Assembly: GCA_023954595.1 (NCBI GenBank)
Contig: JAGSHJ010000184.1
Location: 1-6,203, forward strand
Length of the DNA: 6,203 bases
Source: Bacteriovoracaceae bacterium
GTDB lineage: Bacteria > Bdellovibrionota > Bacteriovoracia > Bacteriovoracales > Bacteriovoracaceae
Direction: 5' to 3'
Part shown: one piece after another, positions 1 to 5,125 of the stretch
How the letters are laid out: every line of letters starts with the position of its first letter
How positions within the stretch are numbered: position 1 is the first letter of the stretch
Position numbers and translations under genes: made by a program
The notes under the pieces: generated by a model
What the model saw: only the letters and a program-made list of their open reading frames with translations
Database searches by the model: none
Told to the model about the DNA's origin: nothing

Positions 1-612
1 AAGAGCAATTTTACCCGGAATTACCAAACTCATAAGGATTGTTGCAAGGAAAGTAATAATCAGAATTATCAACATATACCGTCTGGTTTCACCGATAATT
101 TCTTCTATCTGTTGGTCTCTTCTCTCATTTTGATAGTATTGAATATCTTGAAACTCAGAGAAGGCCTCTAAAATCTTGTCTGCTAGATCACTAATGGTCG
201 ATAGTCCCGCATTGTCCCGCTTATCAAATATCGAGACTTTGGATAAGAGGGTCTTGAGAGAGTCCACGTAACCGAGCATCTTTGAGATTGTGGTTTTAAT
301 TTCAACTTCACTGTAGAAAGTATCAAGTCTTTGAAGTTGTGAGTGAAAGCCGTCAATTAAAGCATTCAGCTTCTCCAAATCATTCTTTGTGGCCTTATTA
401 GTCAGAATTTTCTTTTGCATCTTTAAGATAGACACTGCAGATATTCTGATTTCATCAGTTAGAAGATTGATTTGGTTTGTATTTGTTGTGATGTTTTCAA
501 TTTGCTTGTTTAGGGAGTTCAAATAGAAAAATACGGTAAAGCCGATGGTTAAAACCATCATATTTGCCAAAACAAAACTTGCGGCGATTCGTTTTTTTAG
601 TGAAATATTCAT
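1..612 (-). CDS. Membrane sensor protein with HAMP linker, N-terminal part (probable sensor histidine kinase)
   Basis: This is an open frame of 204 codons from the ATG at 612 to the window edge, with no stop, so the C-terminal part is missing. The visible part has the usual layout of a transmembrane receptor. A short basic N-terminus (SLKKR) is followed by a first membrane helix at about residues 9-31. A largely helical, probably periplasmic, sensor region of about 145 residues follows, then a second membrane helix at about 180-198. It ends with IPGKIAL at 198-204, which matches the P-x-K-I start of a HAMP domain. A histidine kinase is the most likely identity; a methyl-accepting chemotaxis protein or a guanylate cyclase would look the same up to this point. 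The start is supported by an AGGAGA sequence overlapping the ktrA stop codon, and the gap to ktrA is only 8 nt. The gene is therefore the third cistron of the ktrBA operon, which suggests sensing linked to K+ or turgor. The ligand cannot be read from the sequence. Confidence 0.8.
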   Translation of the reverse strand, partial: MNISLKKRIAASFVLANMMVLTIGFTVFFYLNSLNKQIENITTNTNQINLLTDEIRISAVSILKMQKKILTNKATKNDLEKLNALIDGFHSQLQRLDTFYSEVEIKTTISKMLGYVDSLKTLLSKVSIFDKRDNAGLSTISDLADKILEAFSEFQDIQYYQNERRDQQIEEIIGETRRYMLIILIITFLATILMSLVIPGKIAL

Positions 613-626
613 TCTCTCTCCTAGCT
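613..626 (-). promoter_or_regulatory. Ribosome-binding site overlapping the ktrA stop codon
   Basis: Read on the minus strand the sequence is GCTAGGAGAGAGA followed directly by the sensor ATG. The AGGAG core shares bases with the TAG stop of ktrA, a layout typical of translational coupling. It fixes the start of the sensor gene at position 612. Confidence 0.7.
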
Positions 627-1316
627 CTCCGCGAGATCCGCAAATAGCTTGTTAAAATTCTTCTCACTTCCGACTAGTACAACAATGTCATCAGCGTCAA
701 TGACATCCATAGGTAGTGGACTGTCGTTAATTTCCACTCTAAAGGCGGATTTTCCATCTTCAGTTATATAAGGCACTCGTTTTTGAAGTGCGACAATATT
801 TAGGGAATAGTTTTGACGAATTTGACTCTCTACAAGAGTTCTTCCTTCAAATTTCTTACCAAGCTTCAACTCGACAATCGAGTAGCCGGCAGCAAAGTTG
901 TATCTTTGTAAAACGTGAGGAGCTACGATTTTCGATGCGACAATCTCGCCCATCTCTTCCTCTACTTTAATAATCTCACTGGCACCGATCTCTTTTAAAA
1001 CGTGCTCATGAAGTTTACTAGTGGCACGGGCGATAATTTTACCAACACCAAGCTTTCTAAGCATGGCCACAGCAAGAATACTTGTTTCAATATTGTCACC
1101 AATGGCCACAATCGCAACATCGACATCCGAGATATTTTGAGACCTGATGGCCCTCTCATCTGTAACATCCACACAAATCGCATGGGTTACACGCTCTTTA
1201 ATTTTATCAACAAGCTCACTCTCATGGTCAATGGCGATAACTTCGGCACCTTTTTCAAAAAGCCTAGTTGCCGTTTTTGAGCCGAATGTTCCTAGTCCAA
1301 TTACTGTAACAATCAT
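621..1316 (-). CDS. ktrA: KtrA-type RCK regulatory subunit of K+ uptake system
   Basis: This 231-residue protein matches the whole of a KtrA/TrkA single-RCK subunit. It is a cytoplasmic ring-forming protein that binds nucleotides and gates the KtrB membrane pore. The N-terminal RCK_N domain (about 1-135) is a Rossmann fold with the glycine motif GLGTFG at 7-12, an acidic D30 at the end of strand 2 that normally contacts ribose, and the segment ARATSKLHEHVLKEIGA at 96-112, characteristic of KtrA. A glutamate cluster, EEEMGE, lies at 119-124. The C-terminal RCK_C domain spans about 140-228. Length is normal for KtrA (about 220 residues) and half that of the tandem-domain TrkA of E. coli, which favours a Ktr name. 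The gene starts 3 nt after the ktrB stop, so the two are surely co-transcribed. One oddity: the glycine loop has Thr10 where B. subtilis KtrA has Arg16, which as I recall contacts the ATP gamma-phosphate. Confidence 0.93.
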   Translation of the reverse strand: MIVTVIGLGTFGSKTATRLFEKGAEVIAIDHESELVDKIKERVTHAICVDVTDERAIRSQNISDVDVAIVAIGDNIETSILAVAMLRKLGVGKIIARATSKLHEHVLKEIGASEIIKVEEEMGEIVASKIVAPHVLQRYNFAAGYSIVELKLGKKFEGRTLVESQIRQNYSLNIVALQKRVPYITEDGKSAFRVEINDSPLPMDVIDADDIVVLVGSEKNFNKLFADLAES

Positions 1317-1329
1317 AAATTATCCTATC
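1317..1329 (-). promoter_or_regulatory. Ribosome-binding site of ktrA inside the end of ktrB
   Basis: On the minus strand the end of ktrB reads ATGATAGGATAATTT and then the ktrA ATG. The AGGA lies within the last codons and stop of ktrB, seven bases before the start, and the intercistronic gap is 3 nt. This supports the chosen ktrA start and implies coupled translation. Confidence 0.55.
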
Positions 1330-3050
1330 ATTATCTTTCCGGTTGGATATTTGAAATCTCCACCCTCTTCTTTCTTTTGACCAATAGCAAGTGCCATAGT
1401 TAATGGACCAATTCTACCTATGAACATCAAAACAATAATGACCGCCTTGCCCGCAACGGTCAAGTAAGGGGTGATCCCTAGAGATAGCCCTACGGTCGCA
1501 AATGCACTGACGACTTCAAAGAATATGGACAAGAAACTATGTTCAGTTTCAAGACGCATAAGTAACAATATAAATGCACTACAAATCATCAGTGATATGA
1601 CAATGATGGAAATTGCACGCACAACTAAAACGTTTGGCAGGGTTCTATCAAAAAACTCCACTCGATCCTTTCCTCTGAGTGTCGCTCTTACCGATTGGAA
1701 AAGGATGGCAAAGGTGGTTGTTTTAATTCCCCCACCACATGAGCCGGGGTTTGCACCAATGAACATAACGAGAATAAATAGATAAAGAGTATGCGGAAAT
1801 AGCGAACTCAAACTGATTGAGTTAAATCCAGCTGTTCTTGTTGTGACCGATTGGAAAAAAGACACTTGTAGCTGTTGCCAAAAGCTTAGGTCTTTCAATG
1901 AATGCAGATATTCTGAGAAGAACACATAAATTGCAACAAAGGCCACAAGAGAGAAAGTCGTAGTAAAAACAACCTTTGAGTGAACTGAAAGGTTTACTAT
2001 TTTCTTCTTCCCTCTGAACACTAACTCCACTTCTTTTAATACAATAAAGCCCAGTCCACCTAATAGAATCAAACAGGCTATTGTATTACTAATTACCGGG
2101 TTATAAGCAAAGTTCTCAAGAGAGTCATTAAATAGAGCAAAACCTGCATTACAAAAAGCACTAATTGCATGAAAGAATCCAAAGTACAAGGCCTGACCAA
2201 ACTCATACCCTTCGAAGCTAAATGCAAATGTCAGGATAATCGCACCAACAAACTCTATAACAATTGTGTATTTAACAATATCAACAATCATGGCAATGAG
2301 ATCTGACATGGATGTAATATCCAACAAATCTTGCATCATAACCTGGTTTTTGACCGCCATAGACTTCCCAAGAAGAATCATCATTGAGGAGTGCAGTGTC
2401 ATATATCCAAGCCCTCCAATTTGAAGGAGAACTAAGACAATCGACTGACCCACAAAGCTGAAATTATCCACCAACGAAACGGTGCTCAGCCCTGTCACAC
2501 ATGTAGCGGAGGTCGCCATAAAGAATGCGTCAATAAAAGAGATGCTCTTTCCCTCGGCGGCCGAAATAGGCAGTGCCAGTAGAAGCGTTCCAATTAATAT
2601 GATTGCACTAAATGAGAGGATAACAATTTGAGCGGGTGCAAGACGAATCTTATCTAGCATCCCCAATACATAATCCTTCCCCTCTTCTGAGGAATCCGGT
2701 TTTAATTCATATATAGAGAGCACTGATGAAAACAGATGGACTGCCGATAACCAAAAGGTGAACTGCACGTCCCCGAAGGTTATTATCATTGGGAAGAAGA
2801 CAATTAAGGAGAAGACGTACTTTCTAAAAAAATCTTCTACATTGTCGGAACGATGAAAAAAGGACACTATCGAAAAAAGAACAAATACTGGTGCCGACCA
2901 AGCAAGTGACTGTAGTACAACTTCAGTCATCTCCTGAGAAATTAAAGGCGTCTGAATTCTGTTCGCTTTATAAAAAGCGTACAAGAAAATAAAAGCTCCA
3001 TTAAAGAAGAGCTCCAGTAAAAAAGGCAGTTTTTGAAATCTTTTGTTCAT
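1320..3050 (-). CDS. ktrB: KtrB-type K+ translocating membrane subunit with N-terminal membrane extension
   Basis: This 576-residue integral membrane protein belongs to the TrkH/KtrB/HKT superfamily and forms the K+ path in the inner membrane. The four pore-loop repeats are all present: TSATCVTGLS (180-189), SAFCNAGF (297-304), TTRTAGFN (403-410) and SAFATVGLS (515-523). The four selectivity-filter glycines are G187, G303, G408 and G521, so the pore should be functional. The gating loop in the third repeat is visible as NPGSCGGGIKTTT (434-446). The C-terminus has IGRIGPL (544-550) and the usual tail KYPTGKIMIG. A normal KtrB is about 445 residues. The extra 130 residues lie at the N-terminus and contain about four hydrophobic segments (roughly 8-30, 44-65, 76-93, 95-115) before the core starts near residue 135. 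TrkH proteins carry only two extra helices there. The gene is first in the operon with ktrA and a sensor gene. No good Shine-Dalgarno sequence precedes the ATG. Similar long homologues exist in other phyla, so the extension is unlikely to be an artefact. Confidence 0.93.
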   Translation of the reverse strand: MNKRFQKLPFLLELFFNGAFIFLYAFYKANRIQTPLISQEMTEVVLQSLAWSAPVFVLFSIVSFFHRSDNVEDFFRKYVFSLIVFFPMIITFGDVQFTFWLSAVHLFSSVLSIYELKPDSSEEGKDYVLGMLDKIRLAPAQIVILSFSAIILIGTLLLALPISAAEGKSISFIDAFFMATSATCVTGLSTVSLVDNFSFVGQSIVLVLLQIGGLGYMTLHSSMMILLGKSMAVKNQVMMQDLLDITSMSDLIAMIVDIVKYTIVIEFVGAIILTFAFSFEGYEFGQALYFGFFHAISAFCNAGFALFNDSLENFAYNPVISNTIACLILLGGLGFIVLKEVELVFRGKKKIVNLSVHSKVVFTTTFSLVAFVAIYVFFSEYLHSLKDLSFWQQLQVSFFQSVTTRTAGFNSISLSSLFPHTLYLFILVMFIGANPGSCGGGIKTTTFAILFQSVRATLRGKDRVEFFDRTLPNVLVVRAISIIVISLMICSAFILLLMRLETEHSFLSIFFEVVSAFATVGLSLGITPYLTVAGKAVIIVLMFIGRIGPLTMALAIGQKKEEGGDFKYPTGKIMIG

Positions 3051-3103
3051 ATGCTTGTGTTTATGATAATTGATTTTTGTAAAATTAACGAGATAAGAAA
3101 ATT
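3051..3103. promoter_or_regulatory. Divergent intergenic region between ktrB and the RNA methyltransferase gene
   Basis: These 53 AT-rich bases separate two genes read in opposite directions and must carry or flank both promoters. For the plus strand a plausible sigma-70 pair is TTGTTC (3043-3048, inside the ktrB start) and GATAAT (3065-3070), spaced 16 nt. For the minus strand the best -10 is TATCAT (3068-3063), but its -35 (TCGTTA, 3091-3086) is weak. Neither start has a strong Shine-Dalgarno sequence; only a weak GAGA lies 10 nt before the plus-strand ATG. The close spacing means that a regulator bound here could affect both transcripts. Confidence 0.4.
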
Positions 3104-4198
3104 ATGGCCCAAAAGTTACAAATAAATTTTTTAATTGACCATATTGATCCACTTGGACAAGGAGTTTTCAAACTCGATGATCAAGTATATTTCATTCCTA
3201 AAACACTTCCTGGAGAAAAGGGTCTCGCTGAAGTCCTAAAATCTAGAAAGAACATCCACTTTTGTAAAGTAATTAAAATTGATCAATTAAGTACGGATAG
3301 AATCACACCTGAATGCCCCCACTTCAATGAGTGTCCAGGGTGTCACTACCTGAATGTTGACTATAAAGAGGAACTTGAGTTTAAAAAAGCGAGTTTCAAG
3401 AGAATGCTCGCCCCTATAGGGTCACCAGAGTTTGAAACTGTTCAGGCACCCAATCGACTAAATTACAGAAATCGAGTGCAACTTCATTACCATAAAAGGG
3501 CCCAAAAGCTTGGATTCATAAATGGTAATGAGAATAAAATAGTAGAAGTACCCAATTGCAAAATTTATAGGCCAGAGCTTGAGACCTCTTTTAAAGAGCT
3601 ATATGCCAAGAGAGACCAATATCTTAGAAAGCGCCAAAGACCTAAAGGCCATGTAGAGCTATACTTAAGAAATAATGAACAGCCACAAATCAATTGGGAT
3701 AAATCCTATGCTGCGGATGGGTTCACACAAGTCAACCATGACATGAACCTGAAGCTTCTTGATAGCGTCGCACAGGCCTTAGAGGGCTTTGAGGCAAAAA
3801 CGGCATTGGATCTTTTCGGCGGAGACGGAAATCTCTCTAAAGCGGCCAAGGTCACAGAAATTTTTCATATTGATCGCTATCCTTTTGAACAAAAAGACAA
3901 TTTTCACTCATTAGACCTATCCACTCCTGAGAGTTTGGAAGAGTTTGCTAGAAGAACAAATTTAGAACAAGCACAGCTATTCATAGTCGACCCACCAAGG
4001 GCCGGATTTAAGCACCTCTCTCAATGGGTTGAGCACTTTAGGCCACAGATGCTCATTTATGTATCTTGTCACCCCCAGACCATGATCCGCGATCTAAGAG
4101 CACTTGATATGCCTTATGAAATAGTTCAAACCAAGCTTTTGGATTTGTTTCCTTCAACCTTTCACTTTGAGGCAATGAGCGTTCTACGCTTTAAATAA
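3104..4198 (+). CDS. RNA uracil-5-methyltransferase, TrmA/RlmC/RlmD family, with TRAM domain and Fe-S cysteines
   Basis: This 364-residue protein is a class I SAM-dependent enzyme that should convert a uridine in rRNA or tRNA to 5-methyluridine. A TRAM-like RNA-binding domain fills about residues 4-62. Cysteines C71, C77 and C80 (C-x5-C-x2-C) plus C152 match the four ligands of the 4Fe-4S cluster in RlmD. In the catalytic domain I see the substrate motif FTQVN (207-211), SAM motif I LDLFGGDGN (235-243), DPPRAGF (296-302), the nucleophile motif YVSCHP with C322, and LFPSTFHFE (348-356), whose E356 is the expected general base. All catalytic residues are present. The protein is shorter than E. 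coli RlmD (433), mainly by a trimmed linker region. Motif I has Gly239 where the family usually has Cys. TRAM plus Fe-S points to 23S rRNA (RlmD or RlmCD type) rather than tRNA, but the exact uridine cannot be told. It is the first gene of the plus-strand block. Confidence 0.9.
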   Translation: MAQKLQINFLIDHIDPLGQGVFKLDDQVYFIPKTLPGEKGLAEVLKSRKNIHFCKVIKIDQLSTDRITPECPHFNECPGCHYLNVDYKEELEFKKASFKRMLAPIGSPEFETVQAPNRLNYRNRVQLHYHKRAQKLGFINGNENKIVEVPNCKIYRPELETSFKELYAKRDQYLRKRQRPKGHVELYLRNNEQPQINWDKSYAADGFTQVNHDMNLKLLDSVAQALEGFEAKTALDLFGGDGNLSKAAKVTEIFHIDRYPFEQKDNFHSLDLSTPESLEEFARRTNLEQAQLFIVDPPRAGFKHLSQWVEHFRPQMLIYVSCHPQTMIRDLRALDMPYEIVQTKLLDLFPSTFHFEAMSVLRFK

Positions 4199-4203
4199 AG
4201 CCT

Positions 4204-4232
4204 TTTACAAATCCAATGATTTTGGTCAAAAT
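4204..4232 (+). promoter_or_regulatory. Candidate sigma-70 promoter of the TPR lipoprotein gene
   Basis: A TTTACA hexamer (4204-4209, five of six consensus bases) and CAAAAT (4227-4232, four of six) are separated by 17 nt. Transcription would start near 4239, some 20 nt before the ATG. The assignment rests on hexamer matches only, in an AT-rich stretch where chance matches are common. Read-through from the methyltransferase gene is also possible, because no terminator lies between them. Confidence 0.35.
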
Positions 4233-4248
4233 ATTTATATATATTTTG
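4227..4248. repeat. AT-rich perfect inverted repeat before the TPR lipoprotein gene
   Basis: CAAAATAT (4227-4234) and ATATTTTG (4241-4248) are perfect 8-bp inverted arms around a 6-base centre. The repeat overlaps the candidate -10 and touches the first base of the Shine-Dalgarno sequence. It could be an operator half-site pair or a weak hairpin. With only two G:C pairs it is too weak to act as a terminator. Confidence 0.45.
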
Positions 4249-4252
4249 GAGG
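4248..4252 (+). promoter_or_regulatory. Strong ribosome-binding site of the TPR lipoprotein gene
   Basis: GGAGG lies six bases before the ATG at 4259. It is the best Shine-Dalgarno match in the window and confirms the start, which is also directly followed by a signal peptide. Confidence 0.8.
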
Positions 4253-4258
4253 CTTTAC

Positions 4259-5095
4259 ATGAAATTTCTTATTCTTTTGGCACTGAGCGTATTCATGTTA
4301 ACCAGTTGCTCCAGCAACTCGAAAAAAGAGCTTACTCCTGCCGAAAAAAAAGCAAAACTTTACTATAACCAAGGCACAAGAAATCTTGTTGCCAAAGATT
4401 ACACCGAGGCCTTAAAGAATTTGATGGAAGCTGCGGCACTGGATTCAAAAAACAGTCAAATTCATAATAATCTTGGGATGGCATATTGGTTTAAGAAAAG
4501 CTCGAAAAGAGCTGTATGGCACATCAAAAAGAGTATTGAACTCGACCCAAAAAATACCGATGCAAAACTAAACCTTGCTTCAATCTATCTTGAAAAAAAA
4601 TCTTTTTCTAAAGCACAAGACTTGTATGAAAACATACTGGAAGATCTTACCTATGAAGGACAACATAGAACTCACTATAATTTGGGAATAATAGCCCTTG
4701 CAAAAGGCCAAGCAAACAAGGCCTATGCCAAGTTTAAATTGGCCTTGGATATCAATCCTAGCTACTGTCCTGCACACTATAAAATGGGTGAAATGTCTTT
4801 TAAAAATGGCCATTATTTGAAGGCCTATGAGTCATACAGAGAGGCAGGTATGGGAATGTGTTATAGCAATCCAGAACCGCTTTTAGGCCAAATTGATTCA
4901 TTGATAAAATTAGGAAGATACTCCGAAGCATTAGTTAAGCTAGCGGATATGCAAGAGCGTTTTGCCATGTCAAAATATGAAGTCATCGCTCGTAAAACTA
5001 TCCGTAGAGTTAAGGCCTTACAGGCCAAAGAAGATCGTTCTGATCAAGTTTATTCCCAACAAATGGAAGCCCCAGTTAGGTCTTTGGACTTTTAA
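4259..5095 (+). CDS. TPR-repeat outer-membrane lipoprotein, PilF/PilW/Tgl-like pilotin
   Basis: This 278-residue protein begins with a lipoprotein signal peptide: K2, a hydrophobic stretch at 3-13, and the lipobox LTSC with lipidated C17. Ser18-Ser19 after the cysteine fit outer-membrane sorting. The rest is helical TPR repeats from about residue 33 to 230. Recognisable units begin near 34 (YYNQGTRNLVAKDYTEAL), 68, 102, 138, 172 and 206, with NLG and DP consensus bits, giving about six repeats. PilF, PilW and Tgl are lipoproteins with six TPRs that help the type IV pilus secretin PilQ assemble in the outer membrane, and length and repeat number fit. The gene lies 30 nt before a rodZ-like gene, as pilF does in many Proteobacteria, which strengthens the call. 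Cys170 and Cys201 are the only cysteines after the lipobox and could pair. TPR lipoproteins are diverse, so another assembly or peptidoglycan role remains possible. No pilus genes are in the window. Confidence 0.75.
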   Translation: MKFLILLALSVFMLTSCSSNSKKELTPAEKKAKLYYNQGTRNLVAKDYTEALKNLMEAAALDSKNSQIHNNLGMAYWFKKSSKRAVWHIKKSIELDPKNTDAKLNLASIYLEKKSFSKAQDLYENILEDLTYEGQHRTHYNLGIIALAKGQANKAYAKFKLALDINPSYCPAHYKMGEMSFKNGHYLKAYESYREAGMGMCYSNPEPLLGQIDSLIKLGRYSEALVKLADMQERFAMSKYEVIARKTIRRVKALQAKEDRSDQVYSQQMEAPVRSLDF

Positions 5096-5100
5096 TTTTT

Positions 5101-5106
5101 TATAAT
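5101..5106 (+). promoter_or_regulatory. Possible -10 box for the rodZ-like gene
   Basis: TATAAT, a perfect -10 match, lies in the 30-nt gap between the TPR lipoprotein stop and the next ATG. No good -35 sits at the right distance (TTAGGT at 5076-5081 is 19 nt away). A start here would leave a leader of only about 13 nt. The gene may simply be read through from upstream. Confidence 0.25.
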
Positions 5107-5125
5107 TAGTTTAAAATACTGAAAT

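Noticed and set aside
788..1380. Plus-strand open frames of 60-92 codons opposite ktrA
   Set aside because: They lie antisense to a clear KtrA gene, show no family motif and have no ribosome-binding site of note. They are shadows of the real coding frame.
1471..1785. 104-codon plus-strand open frame opposite ktrB
   Set aside because: It is antisense to the conserved third and fourth pore repeats of KtrB, and its product resembles no family. The KtrB frame explains the lack of stops.
4197..4256. AAAGCC (4197-4202) complementary to GGCTTT (4251-4256), possibly hiding the Shine-Dalgarno sequence or ending transcription
   Set aside because: The arms are only six bases and lie 48 bases apart, with little pairing between them and no following T-run. 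A stable hairpin or terminator is not supported.
5093..5118. T-rich stretch after the TPR lipoprotein stop as an intrinsic terminator
   Set aside because: No G+C-rich stem precedes the T-run. The T and A runs are better read as part of an AT-rich spacer.
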